Shown: in pieces, positions 1-10,081 of the stretch
Position numbering within the stretch: the stretch's first letter is position 1
Layout: every line of letters begins with the position of its first letter
NCBI RefSeq assembly: GCF_963422355.1
Contig: NC_085095.1
Span: 3,382,009 to 3,446,008, forward strand
From: Corticium candelabrum
Lineage: Eukaryota; Porifera; Homoscleromorpha; Homosclerophorida; Plakinidae
DNA length: 64,000 nucleotides
Direction of reading: 5' to 3'
Notes under the pieces: model-generated
What the model saw: only the letters and a program-made list of their open reading frames with translations
Told to the model about the DNA's origin: nothing
Databases searched by the model: none
Program-made: the position numbers and the translations under genes

Positions 1-475
1 GATTATTAACACACACGTACAAGTACACTACGCCTAAATTAATTACAATAGCAAGTCAGTTGATAGAGACTACCTGTGCACTGTATACCGCATGCTCATG
101 GTAGCATTCAATAATCGAGTCACAAAAAGTAAAAATACAATTTAATAAGTTTGTGTTGCTATATTGTGCAATGTGGCTAAATGCAGAAGCTGATCTTGGT
201 TTGTGTGCCTAGTCATTATCAAGAAGTACCATGACATTTCCAGTGGAAAGATCAACCAAATCCTGGGAGACAAAATGAAGTATTTGAGAGTACATGGCAA
301 CCAATGACATTGCATGAATGCGTATTATAGCTAGAAGAGTATGTTGAGATGTTAATTGTGCAATACAGAGATTTCCAATCACCATTTCTTGTGCCAAATA
401 CAATTCCCGCGTGTGAACAAATGTCTGATCCATATGAACAGCTATACTGCCCCTAGTTTTAGCACCACAGTTATT
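1..475. other. stretch with no recognisable gene
   Basis: I see no domain, repeat structure or splice-bounded exon here. Short open frames occur on both strands, but none resembles a known family. Confidence 0.5.
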
Positions 476-656
476 TCCATGGATCCATGGAAGCAAGAAA
501 TAATTCCATGGAAATGTACCATACTTGCACAGAAATAATAACGCTGATTACAATGGAAAATTTCTCCCCTGCTTTTAGGGTAACCATGGTAAAAATATCA
601 TGCTTCCATGAAAATTAGCCATGAAATTTCCATGGAAATTCCATGGAATTCCTTGC
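476..656. repeat. cluster of CCATGG palindromes
   Basis: About six CCATGG hexamers, mostly inside TTCCATGGAA-like palindromes, lie within roughly 180 bases (two near 478-490, then near 510, 583, 630 and 641). They read the same on both strands, so no strand is assigned. This may be a decayed short-period repeat or the end of an unrecognised element. Confidence 0.5.
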
Positions 657-660
657 TTTG

Positions 661-930
661 TCTGGCACGGGAGTACTAGCATGAGTTGGAGGAGTAATTG
701 AGGGAGGAGAAGCGTTAAGGTCGTCTCCGGGTGCTCGAGGCCAATAAAGAAGTGCGAGACAGTGCTGAAACCACCATAGATAAATTACGTATCGAACGAG
801 ATAGGCTGATAATGTTGAGTTTCAGCAACAACTAGAAGAGAAAGATACACAAATTGCTGCTTTGCGTCAGCAACAAGAAGAGCTGACGCACGACCCACAA
901 AGTGTGGCAGCAGCAGTACAGGTAGACTAA
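661..930 (+). pseudogene. coiled-coil-like coding remnant
   Basis: Two plus-strand frames joined by a shift near 820 give a charged, glutamine-rich heptad-like sequence with pieces such as IDKLRIERDRL and QIAALRQQQEEL, ending at a TAG-type stop near 930. It resembles the coiled-coil part of retrotransposon Gag-like or other structural proteins, but I cannot name a family. In-frame stops upstream mark it as decayed. It lies next to the solo LTR at 1114. Confidence 0.3.
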
Positions 931-1113
931 ACTTGGAAGAAGTTCAGGAGACAGATCATTCTGGGTCGAATGAAGGGGTGTTGTCTCACCGAGCAGACAG
1001 CAAGACACCTTGTTATCTCTGTTGTCCATTACCTCTACTTTCAGCTTCCCACGCTTCAAAAAGGTTTCTGGAGACAAGATGGATGATGATGAGGCAGTTG
1101 GCCAGTTTCTTGG

Positions 1114-1326
1114 TGTTGGAATGTTTCATGAGTACAGTAATTAGGATAGGTTGCGGTGACTACTGTAGGCGGTACTAATTAGCTACCACAGAACATAAGG
1201 TGTACCCGCATTGGTGTTTAGTCACTTCTCCGACTACTACTTCTGTGTATTGCTTCGGGTATTGTGGGTTGCTAGTAATACCACCTTACAACTTAAGTTC
1301 TACTGCGTGTCTTGAAAAACCACACA
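1114..1326 (+). repeat. solo LTR of a Ty3/Gypsy-like family (copy 1)
   Basis: This 213-base sequence starts TGTTGG and ends CACACA. It is closely similar to 9380-9597 and 13471-13685, which are followed by a primer-binding-type site (TGGCGACGAGG) and gag. Here neither primer site nor gag follows, so it is probably a solo LTR. The five bases on either side do not match, so no target duplication survives. Confidence 0.6.
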
Positions 1327-1562
1327 GGTTTGTCAAGGTTTGCCAAAGCTGACATGGTGGTATGTGTGTGGTTCGATAGGAGGTAAGTCCTACTCATGTC
1401 AGCTGTTGGTGCTTGTAACTGTATGGTAGTATTTCTGTGCAGATACGTTCACATGCTCTTGACATTCTATATCGCTGAGTTGGGGAATGGGTCACTGCCA
1501 AAATGCGTCAGAAAAGATGGCAGGAAGAAAGTTGATATTCACTGTCCACCAATGCTGCCGGA

Positions 1563-4500
1563 CAGTAGCGTAGCTCAAGAGGTTTCCAGGGGGTCTGGAA
1601 ACCCCCCAAGCAACAGCCGTCTAATATCAACTCATTGTCTTACGTCACACCTTCTCCCGTACAGTTTTTGATATAGATTCGGCAGTGATTCCTGTGGTGT
1701 ACTGTACACCCTACATACGCTCCGTGACCGGCAGGGACGTCAAGGCACGCCTAACGCGCGCTAGTGTTCCAACTTTGCACGTGGCGGGCACCTTTCCTAG
1801 TCTCCTGACACGTGAAGAGAGGGAATTTCCGAAAGTGACTGTGGACAATGAAGAGGCGTTCTAAAGACCAACTGACCATCAGTGCTCTCTTTGAAGCTGC
1901 TAGAAAGAGATCTCGAGGCGGGGACCCCACTCAAGAGAGTGTAGATTCTGAGCGGGCATCGTCGCATTCCATCAATTTGGAACTGAACCCAATGACAAGT
2001 GAAGCATATGAAACTGCAGACCTCAGTATAGAAGTCACTGGATCTGGTGGCAGCGGGGATCATGTAAGCGATCGTGTTGAAGTGCTTGCATTTGTCAATG
2101 GGGATGAACGTGATCCTGCTGAAGCCTGCAGAGCGATTAGTGAGTGTACTGCAGTCGGCGGCTGTACAGTAATAAATAGTGTATCGTATGATGTCGTAGG
2201 AAACGATGTTGGAGAACTGGTAGATCCAAACAAACTGCAGGATGATACAAAGCTCTCCTTGCTGTTGGGTCATTTTGTTCCAGACAGCCACTTTCCGTTT
2301 CCTCCTCGGCAAGAGAAGAAGAGTGGGCGAGATACCAAGCGCTATTTTCAATTACAATGGCTTGAAAAGTATAACTGGCTAGTTTATTCTCCAAGCCAAA
2401 ATGGTGGATATTGTCTACCTTGTGCACTTTTCAGCACTGATCAATCAACAGGCCAGCTCTGCAAACAAGCAATGGTAAAGTTCACCAAAGCGTCTGAGAC
2501 CCTTAGAAAGCATGACCAACAGGAATGTCATAAGGTCTGCTGTACCAGGGCCAGCCATTTCATTGCAACCAGGAGACATGGTCAGGCAAATATTCTTCAG
2601 CTTGTCGTAGACCAAGGGAGTAAGCAAAAACAAGAAAATATAGCCAAGCTTTGTGCCTTGATCAAGACTGTAGAGTTTTGTGGACGCCAGAACATGTCTT
2701 TGCGTGGCCACAGAGAGAAAGGATTTACTTGGGACCCCAACGAACAGTTAGCATGTAATCCTGGAAACTTTCTAGCTCTATTGCGTTTTCGTGTGGACGC
2801 AGGTGATGAACACTTGTTGAGGGACTTCCATATGTCTCAGTCTGCTCGAGGACTACGTGCGTCTTACCTGAGCCCAACAATACAGAACGAGTTGATTGAG
2901 TGCTGTGGGAAGGTTATACAAGAAGACATATTGAGAGATGTCAGAAAAGCACCATTTTTCTCAGTGTGTGCAGACGAATCTGCTGATGCCAGCAACCAAG
3001 AACAGTTGCCCCTGGTTCTTCGTTTCGTCGATGAGTCTGGACTCATTCGTGAAGAGTTGGCTGAATTTCTCTGTTGCTCTGATGGCACCACCGGGCTAGC
3101 TTTAGCTAATCTGCTACTGACCACAATGACGGAAATGGGCTTGCAGCCAAAAGAGAAGCTTCGTGGACAAGGCTACGACGGTGCAGGGAATATGGCTGGA
3201 CCTTTGCAGGGTTGTGCAAGCAGAGTAACTGCAGAATGCCCAAAAGCGCTGTACCTCCATTGCAGTGCACATTGTCTCAACCTGTGTATAATAAGGCTAA
3301 GCAAACTGCCTTTCATCCAGTCTATGTGGTCATCATTGTTAGACGTCAACATCTTTTTCAAATATTCACCAAAGCGTGCTCATGCTATGGCTGAGATAGT
3401 TCATGAATGGCGTCAAGGAGAGGGTGGCGACTCAAAGAAAAAGTTGGTTGATTTGTGCAAAACAAGGTGGGTAGCGCGACATGAAGCCCTTGTCGTGTTT
3501 GCTGAGCTTTATCCAGCTGTTTTAACGACGTTGGAGACAATCAGCAGAAACAGGGGTGGAACAGTTACATGGAACGCTACTAGCTCCTCCTCTGCTACAT
3601 CTCTCCACAATAACCTAACCCAGTTCCGATTTCTTGCAACATTTGTGATAACATCAAAATTGATGGCTGCAATTCAAAGCCTAACATCAAGTCTCCAAGA
3701 GAAAGCCACAGATGTTGCAAAGGCTTACAAACACGTCGCTAGAGTCATCTCCGTTCTTCAAGATATGCGGGACAACATCAACGACAGGCATGGTGAATGG
3801 TGGACAGACGTTCAGGCTTTGTGTCTGAAGACTGGAGTGCAAGAGAGTCTCCCAAGATATTGCAGTAGGCAGACGTACCGTGGGAACATTCCAGCGCAAA
3901 CGCCAGTTGACTACTATCGCCTGAACGTGAGTATACCGCTACTAGATGACATTATTTCGCAAATGAATATCCGGTTTGGAAACCTTCAACAACTAGCTAT
4001 GAAAGGAATGTCATTTATGCCGACGATTTTGCTACGTGATGCTTCAGCCAAAGCAGATATTCTTGAATTTGGAAAGGCATATCAAAGTGATTTTCCTACT
4101 GCGAGTCCGAACTTGGATGCGCTGTCTGCAGAAATTGACTTGTGGATTGCCATACTGAAATCACTGCCCATTTCAGAGCACCCCGCTACTGTAGCAGAAG
4201 CGTTGCGTTTGGCAATGGGTAATCCACTAATTCCAACTGTGTCGAGGCTATTGCGCCTTGTCTGCACCTGGCCTGTGACGTCCTGTGAGTGCGAGCGGTC
4301 TATAAGTGCTCTCAATCGCGTCAAGACATCTCTCCGGGCATCCATGTCGCAGATCCGATTCAACGGACTTGTCATGCTGCATGTCCATTACAACAGGAAG
4401 TTGTCACACTTGGACGTGATCCGCTTATTTTCTGCCAGGAACCCGAGAAAGATTATTCTCCCAAACTTTGGAGAGCCATACTCAGACAGTGAACTAGCTA

Positions 4501-4681
4501 ACACTTTTGTACTGGATACTGATTCACCAGAAGACACGTGGGACACTGAGCTAGACAGCTAAATGACTTAGTTTACAATTTTGAAGTTGTGTGAAACGTT
4601 TATGCTATTATCATATTCACTACAGATATCAAGCTCGTAAGATTTGGAAACCCCTCTGGAAACCCTTGAGCTACGCCCCTG
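1563..4681 (+). mobile_element. complete hAT-superfamily DNA transposon
   Basis: The 3.1-kb element has imperfect terminal inverted repeats. The left end reads CAGTAGCGTAGCTCAAG and the reverse complement of the right end reads CAGGGGCGTAGCTCAAG, both followed by GGTTTCCAG-type sequence. The 8-mer CTGCCGGA occurs directly before the left end (1555-1562) and again at 4679-4686, where its first three bases overlap the right terminus; that is an 8-bp hAT-type target duplication with a small anomaly at the right junction. The element encodes one long intact transposase and appears autonomous. Confidence 0.85.
1848..4562 (+). CDS. hAT transposase (DUF4371 / ZMYM-like type), intact
   Basis: The 904-residue protein is predicted to excise and insert its own element in the nucleus. 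A basic N-terminus (KRRSKDQ, ARKRSR) can act as a nuclear signal. A TTF/BED-like zinc-finger region with YCLPCALF lies near residue 188, followed by a DUF4371-type region. Candidate RNase H-fold residues are D376 in CADESAD, D444 in GYDGAGNMAG and E816 in CECERSISALNR. HCSAHCLNLCI near 470 is typical of the family. The C-terminal hAT dimerisation region (about 795-850) carries the CERS block. The start is the first ATG of the open frame, inside the left terminus. No stop or frameshift is seen. In animals, ZMYM1-like and P52rIPK-like proteins derive from this type; here the terminal repeats show it is the transposon itself. Confidence 0.9.
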   Translation: MKRRSKDQLTISALFEAARKRSRGGDPTQESVDSERASSHSINLELNPMTSEAYETADLSIEVTGSGGSGDHVSDRVEVLAFVNGDERDPAEACRAISECTAVGGCTVINSVSYDVVGNDVGELVDPNKLQDDTKLSLLLGHFVPDSHFPFPPRQEKKSGRDTKRYFQLQWLEKYNWLVYSPSQNGGYCLPCALFSTDQSTGQLCKQAMVKFTKASETLRKHDQQECHKVCCTRASHFIATRRHGQANILQLVVDQGSKQKQENIAKLCALIKTVEFCGRQNMSLRGHREKGFTWDPNEQLACNPGNFLALLRFRVDAGDEHLLRDFHMSQSARGLRASYLSPTIQNELIECCGKVIQEDILRDVRKAPFFSVCADESADASNQEQLPLVLRFVDESGLIREELAEFLCCSDGTTGLALANLLLTTMTEMGLQPKEKLRGQGYDGAGNMAGPLQGCASRVTAECPKALYLHCSAHCLNLCIIRLSKLPFIQSMWSSLLDVNIFFKYSPKRAHAMAEIVHEWRQGEGGDSKKKLVDLCKTRWVARHEALVVFAELYPAVLTTLETISRNRGGTVTWNATSSSSATSLHNNLTQFRFLATFVITSKLMAAIQSLTSSLQEKATDVAKAYKHVARVISVLQDMRDNINDRHGEWWTDVQALCLKTGVQESLPRYCSRQTYRGNIPAQTPVDYYRLNVSIPLLDDIISQMNIRFGNLQQLAMKGMSFMPTILLRDASAKADILEFGKAYQSDFPTASPNLDALSAEIDLWIAILKSLPISEHPATVAEALRLAMGNPLIPTVSRLLRLVCTWPVTSCECERSISALNRVKTSLRASMSQIRFNGLVMLHVHYNRKLSHLDVIRLFSARNPRKIILPNFGEPYSDSELANTFVLDTDSPEDTWDTELDS

Positions 4682-4686
4682 CCGGA

Positions 4687-4930
4687 CTACGTCAAAAACA
4701 TGATTAAGTTGAACGTGGCGACGAAATGATATCATTGTACAATGCTGGTTGCAAGAGTGTCAAAGTATGTTGTCTGCTTCCGTCGCTAAGAAGCTGTTGA
4801 CACTCTATCACAGGGATGGAAGACGATACAGTGGTATCTATTAGAATGTGTCATACTAAATGCTCTTATAGTAGGAGAGTTTGATGAGATATCTGTGTAC
4901 TGGTCGGAAGAAGGATGACTTAGCATTTAG
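4687..4930. other. stretch with no recognisable gene
   Basis: This is short flanking DNA between the hAT element and the piggyBac-like remnant. Nothing is recognised in it. Confidence 0.4.
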
Positions 4931-4936
4931 AAAGAC

Positions 4937-5190
4937 TTGGCGCACTCTCTAATAGATGGCTTCAGTAGCCGCAAGGAAGTTCCAGAAAGGAACCTCCAGA
5001 TCGACCGACTGAATCCCCTCCTGCTTCACTTGCCTCGATTTGTGCTGCAGGCAAGGGATTGTGTTCTTTGCACAAGTAGGGGGAACGACATCATTCCCGC
5101 ATTCAATGCACATCGTGTGAGCGTCATTTGTCTGTGGCTCGTGCCTGCAATTGATTCGAGGAATTCCTTTCCAAGAAACTCGTAGGTATT
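4937..5190 (+). pseudogene. piggyBac-like transposase C-terminal remnant
   Basis: The frame contains LIDGFSSRKEVPER and then ARDCVLCTSRG. This resembles the stretch before the C-terminal cysteine-rich finger of piggyBac/PGBD transposases: a basic linker, then CxxC, then a second cysteine cluster. The frame is lost after CVLC. The second copy at 9900-10080 keeps the other half (SFRIQCTSPERHLCVARARNCF). Each copy alone is only a tail fragment, and assignment to piggyBac rests on these short motifs. Confidence 0.4.
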
Positions 5191-6495
5191 TAGAACCAAT
5201 TATGGCAAATATACTAAGTGCTAACGTGGTACAATTTAGGTGGTGTAAGATGTCATCTGGTGTGTGTATCAGTATCGTTACAAATTTTTAGGGCATTATG
5301 TGTTTCGACTTCCAAGTGGTCTGCCCTGGGAAATGCTAACAAGAGCACAGCGTCTGCGTATATGTTTTTTGTGTTTGTGTGTGTCATCCAAATGTTTTCA
5401 GCATATTAACCCAATTATATTGATCATAGTATTTGCTATGTAATAGTTTTAATAATATTCTTGATGTTTGCGTATAACAAAATATTGAAGTTGTTGTTAT
5501 GGAAACAAGATAGTGATAGATTCAGAATTTATCACTGAGCACGGCAATATATGGCGTTAGTTGGTTTGCGCATACGGGGATTTTATGAGTATATATTCAC
5601 AGTCAAAAGCAGACGAGATCTAGACTCGCCATTCAAAGTCGACATGGAAGTAGGCACATGCTTCTGTATTCGAGGAAGTAACGGCTCACCGTGTTCTCTC
5701 AGTTAGCAGCTGCCTTGCACTTTTTCGAAAGCTTTCCTGAATTCCATTCCAACTCTACACCCATACTTTCCCAGACTGTTACCTTTCATAGCTCTAGGAA
5801 ACAATCAAACATGGATTATAATTTCTATGCCTCAGTATCCTAATATTATGATGAAACACTCCAGACAAGATTACTAAACACTACGTGTTCCTAAACATTT
5901 CAGCAAAGGTCACACCAAGTCCTCACTATAGTAATAAAAGAACTGCACAGGTGGAGTATATCTTTTCAATACTCAATCAATTGTCCTTGTTCTTTCTCCC
6001 CTGAAATCTCTCATGGAAGGCCAGGTACCCAGCCTCTATTCTAGAATAGTATCAGTTACTATTATAGCAGCAAGCTCTGAAGGCGATTCTCGTATCAAGC
6101 AAGAATGCTATTCTTCCGTGTGCGGTAGTCCTGTGGCTAATGTCGTTTTGATATTTTGACATACATAGATATTGCAAATGATAACGGATAATGAGCGTGC
6201 CAAAGTAGTACCAAAAGAATTTTGGCACTGCTCTACATCTGCAAAATTGAGTTGGCATTACATGCAGCGCTACAGCGCCAGATGAGCACACCTTGCTGAC
6301 TGTAGAAAACAGGTTTGACCTAAGTATACGGGACCTACTGCAACTGCAAATATCATCCTACCTTGCCACTCCTTACAATTTATTACTTAGTTTATAAAGT
6401 TTGTAACTGCTATTCCCGAACTTAAAAACCTGCTACAACAACAAACATAGCCCAAACAACGGTGTTTCGATAAAGACGGGCTTCTTCACAGGGAA
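5070..6495. repeat. composite repeat, part A, copy 1
   Basis: This segment is clearly similar to 9916-11330 along its whole length, with scattered substitutions and small indels, for example the shared block around 5195-5270 and 10035-10110. It joins the piggyBac-like tail to the end of the integrase-core remnant. In the second copy the similarity stops at the GGGAATG near 11330, whereas here the integrase-core coding sequence continues. Confidence 0.7.
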
Positions 6496-7290
6496 TGCTT
6501 TCCGAGGCCAGGATCAAGGAGGCCACTTTCTTCAATTTTGTGGAAATAGTATTGCTGACAAACACACTGGAACGTGTCACGCCATAATCGCTCAATCCGC
6601 TGGTTGTGAACACTTCTACCTGGTATATGGCTTCCTCTACCGGTACCTCTAACAGTACCATAGCAGTACCAACACCAACTTTTACACCACATCCATAGAA
6701 CGCACTCTGGATGGCCAAACACATTCATTCACTGACGTCATGAACAATTGTAAACAGTGTCAGATCAATCATTGTTTTTGGAAGCCTTCAGATAGACAAT
6801 ACGTCGTGAGAAATTCAACCATCCCACTGCTAGGACAATTTCTCACAAGTGTTGTAATGATACTCTCGAGCTCTACATCAGAAATGTCACAATATCGGCG
6901 GGTGGTAATGACAAGTTCCTTAGTTCCCCTCCAAAGTTTTGTTCTTGATATCATTAATGAATCAGCAATTTCTTCAAAGGAAAAGCCAATTCACGTAAAA
7001 AAATCCACCTGAATTAAATGGCAAGTAAACTAATACTTTGCTAGCGATCCTAAATCCATTTGCTGTGTACGCTACTAAATGCACATCTCGGACTACCGCC
7101 GTTCACTGCATGCAAGTACGCAGGGCATGCAAATAGTATGTTTATCATAGGAATGCTCACATACTTCCGTGGTCGACTGCTCCTTGCAGTTCTAAATTGG
7201 CTTCCCGTATAACCAGAAGCTGGTTTATCATAGAATGCAACTCTAACAGTTTGCCTATTTAAGGGATGGACGGACTATCGACTACAGCAT
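6428..7290 (-). pseudogene. integrase-core (rve-type) transposase remnant
   Basis: Reading the minus strand from about 7290 down, there is an N-terminal helix-rich piece, then FSFEEIADSLMISRTKLWRG with RRYCDISDVELESII (6954-6769), then RGSHIPGRSVHNQRIERLWR (about 6600). The last motif contains the conserved glutamate of the integrase catalytic core, in QRIERLWRD. The middle part with the first two catalytic aspartates is missing, and the frames are shifted between pieces. The family is the widespread animal integrase-core-domain protein related to cut-and-paste elements with retrovirus-like integrases. It cannot be functional here. Confidence 0.6.
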
Positions 7291-7474
7291 TATTTATCAT
7301 AAATGTCAGGCAATCTCGTCATTCTTCTAGCCTGAATATAAGATGCGATGTGATCGATCTAGAGTGGTACAAGCCCACTCCGTGGACCACAGCTCCAAAG
7401 TACAGCAGTCTCCTCCAGTTTGTCGATGAACGTGCGTAGTATCTAGTATAGTTGATTATAAATGTGTTGTAATA

Positions 7475-7640
7475 ACTCGGAAATCTAGCGCGGTAGTTTT
7501 TACAAAATCCAGGGCGGTAGATTTACCAAATCTAGTGAGGTAATTTGTACCATTCCATCTAGGACAGTAGTTTTTACTATCCAAGCGCGCTAGTTTTTAT
7601 CATTACAGCGCGGTGAATTCTAGCGCGGTTTTCCAACAAA
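7475..7640. repeat. degenerate tandem array, about 25-bp unit, copy 1
   Basis: About six or seven diverged units resemble ATCTAGCGCGGTAGTTTTTA. The array is conserved in the second copy at 12625-12790. Confidence 0.6.
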
Positions 7641-7654
7641 CGGTAGGTCATATT

Positions 7655-7855
7655 GATCCAGCTGTTGTAGGAGCCGTCCAGATAAACAACCTTAACTGTT
7701 ATAGGTTTACTTCAACACTGGGAATGTCCAACCCAAAGTGGACAGCAGGACAAGCCTAGGTATTAGCTATAGCGAGCCCCAAACGTAGCACATCAGCATC
7801 AAGCAACACCAACAGAAGGTGCAGAGGCTGTTGACGCTGTGCTTCACACTCCCAC
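7655..7855. repeat. V module (unclassified repeat family)
   Basis: This is similar to 12810-13008, 26755-27003 and 34975-35368; all share GGAGCCGTCCAGATA-type sequence and then TTCAACACTGGGAAT. In every copy it lies immediately before an X module. Confidence 0.6.
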
Positions 7856-8390
7856 ACCAACCGACTTTAGATAAACGTTATCAATCAGTATTGGCAAGAT
7901 AACTCAAAGAACTCTCCACAAATTTATTTAACAAAAAGATTATGATTTCCTATCACATACATAAAAAGCACATACATAAAAGAACTGTCTACAGAGCCTT
8001 CGTAAGAAACTAAGAAGTTGAGAAAAATAGAAGAAAAAATGGATTTAAAAACAGTACCGATGTACTGCTGAATCCAAAAATACTAATTGATGTAAAAAAA
8101 TTATGAATCGCAGCCATCCAGATCTTAGCATGCCAAATTGGCAAATGAGAGTATCAAGAAATTAATGTAGCTGGCATAGCACAAATTCACAAGTATTGTG
8201 TGTTTTCTATTATCGATAACACATAACAAACGCTTCCTGAACAGATCTACATGTGACTTTAGCAGGCACTACATGCCTAGATTGTAAGCAACTAGAACTT
8301 GCATTGTGTTTCGACAGCTGAAGTTAAAAAGTTGCTGAGGTGTTGGCCTGCTTCATTAGTAATTAGGATAGGTTGAGTGCCTCACGCTCC
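7850..8390. repeat. X module, tandem unit 1
   Basis: This is the first of three tandem units of about 0.54 kb. It begins near TTAGATAAACGTTATCA and ends with the first 50 or so bases of the TGTTGG LTR. Conserved words include AATCCAAAAATACTAA and ATTATCGATAAC. Confidence 0.7.
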
Positions 8391-8925
8391 TACACCAACC
8401 GCCCTTAGATAAACGTTATCAATAAGTATTGGCAAGATAATTAAAGGAACTCTTCATAAATCTATTTAACAAAAAGATTACAATTTCCTACCATATACAT
8501 AAAAAGAACTGTCTAACGAGCCTTGGGAAGAAACTAAACAGTTGAGAAATATAGCAGAAAAATGGATTGGACAACATCACCGATGTATTGTTGAATCCAA
8601 AAATACTAATTGATGAAAAAACTTTATGAATTGCAGCCATCAAGATCTTAGCATGGCAAATTGGCAAATGAGAGAATCACAAAAATATATGTAGTTGGCG
8701 GAATGCATAGCACGAATTCACAAGTATCGTGTGTTCTATTATCGATAAAAAAAATAACAAACGCTTGCTGAACAGATCTACATGTGACTTTAGTAGGCAC
8801 TACATGCCTAGATTGCAAGCAACTAGAACTTGCATTGTGTTTCGACAGCTGAAGTTAAAAAGTTGCTGAGGTGTTGGCCTGCTTCATTAGTAATTAGGAT
8901 AGGTTGAGTGCCTCACGCTCCTACA
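8385..8925. repeat. X module, tandem unit 2
   Basis: This unit is nearly identical to the third unit (8920-9380), more so than to the first, which points to a recent duplication. Its 3' end carries a truncated LTR head (TGTTGGCCTGCTTCAT). Confidence 0.75.
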
Positions 8926-9380
8926 CCAACCGCCCTTAGATAAACGTTATCAATAAGTATTGGCAAGATAATTAAAGGAACTCTTCATAAATCTATTTAA
9001 CAAAAAGATTACAATTTCCTACCATATACATAAAAAGAACTAAGCAGTTGAGAAATATAGCAGAAAAATGGATTGGACAACATCACCGATGTATTGTTGA
9101 ATCCAAAAATACTAATTGATGAAAAAAACTTTATGAATTGCAGCCATCAAGATCTTAGCATGGCAAATTGGCAAATGAGAGAATCACAAAAATATATGTA
9201 GTTGGCGGAATGCATAGCACGAATTCACAAGTATCGCGTGTTCTCTATTATCGATAAAAAAATAACAAACGCTTGCTGAACAGATCTACATGTGACTTTA
9301 GTAGGCACTACATGCCTAGATTGTAAGCAACTAGAACTTGTATTGTGTTTTGCAAGCTGAAGTTAATAGGCTGCTGTGGT
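8920..9380. repeat. X module, tandem unit 3
   Basis: The third tandem unit lacks about 30 bases near 9030 relative to unit 2. Unlike the first two it runs into a full-length LTR (9380-9597). Confidence 0.75.
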
Positions 9381-9597
9381 GTTGGCATGTTTCATGAGAA
9401 CAGTAATTAGGATAGGTTGAGGTGACTACAGTAGGCGGTACTAATTAGCTACAACATAACATAAGATGTAAACGCATGGTTGTTTAGTCACTTCTCCGAC
9501 TACTACTTCTGTGTTAGTATTGCTTCGGGTATTGTGGGTCATTAGTAATACCACCTTACAACTTACGTTCTACTGTGTGTCTTGGACAAACATAACA
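9380..9597 (+). repeat. Ty3/Gypsy-like LTR (copy 2)
   Basis: The LTR is about 218 bases, starts TGTTGG and ends CATAACA (TGTT...AACA termini). A TGGCGACGAGG primer-binding-type site begins at 9602, so this is a 5' LTR. It matches 1114-1326 and 13471-13685. Confidence 0.65.
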
Positions 9598-9601
9598 GAC
9601 T

Positions 9602-9900
9602 TGGCGACGAGGACGGCGGAACATGCAGTGACAACTGTTGTGCACCTCTGCACAGATGGGAAAATTGAAACCGTTCCACCCGAAACACGGCGATTGGGCA
9701 ACTTATATGAAGAGTGGTTATACCAACATTCGGTTGAAATGACATCAACGTTGCTGCTACTGACGAGGAAAAAGCAGCCTACCGTATAGGCATGAAGAAA
9801 GTAGTAATTTTTTCCTGACGCTCATAGGCGGCAGATAATACAAACTGCTACGAGATTTGGTACCGCCGATCAAGGCGGCTTAAAAAAGCTACCTGGATTT
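9602..9900 (+). pseudogene. Ty3/Gypsy gag N-terminal remnant
   Basis: Directly after the primer-binding-type site, the plus strand encodes the start of a Gag-like protein: DGKIETV, then a NLYEEWL block and VEMTSTL or its alternative-frame equivalent. The more complete relative is at 13689-14215. The frame is broken, and the sequence switches to composite repeat part A near 9916, so only about 100 codons of gag survive. Confidence 0.55.
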
Positions 9901-10081
9901 GGTGAAGGCGTTGAAGCGCACAAGGGAAACGACATCATTCCGTATTCAATGCACATCGCCTGAGCGCCATTTGTGTGTGGCTCGTGCCCGCAATTGTTTC
10001 GAAGGTCTTTCCAAAAGGAACCTGAAGGTATGTAGAACCGATTATGGCAAATGTACTAAGTGTCAATGTGGTAGAATTTAG
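9899..10081 (+). pseudogene. piggyBac-like C-terminal finger remnant
   Basis: A short frame carries SFRIQCTSPERHLCVARARN and then a CTKCQCGR end. The cysteine spacing and the LCVxxxRNCF block resemble the zinc-binding tail of piggyBac/PGBD transposases. It is the second half of the motif whose first half survives at 4937-5090. It is too short to stand alone as a gene. Confidence 0.4.

Larger units (their letters stand above)
7008..7900. repeat. composite repeat, part B, copy 1
   Basis: This is homologous to 12108-13040, starting at the shared CACCTGAATTAAATGGCAAG near 7008 and 12109. It contains the N-terminal part of the integrase-core remnant, a 25-bp degenerate tandem array and the V module. 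Confidence 0.7.

Noticed and set aside
1797..2351. 184-codon minus-strand frame
   Set aside because: It is the antisense shadow of the intact hAT transposase gene and shows no motif of its own.
7850..9380. Direct repeats considered as a CRISPR-like or satellite array
   Set aside because: There are only three units of about 0.54 kb, with no short repeat-spacer pattern, and each carries an LTR head. A transposon-derived tandem duplication fits better.
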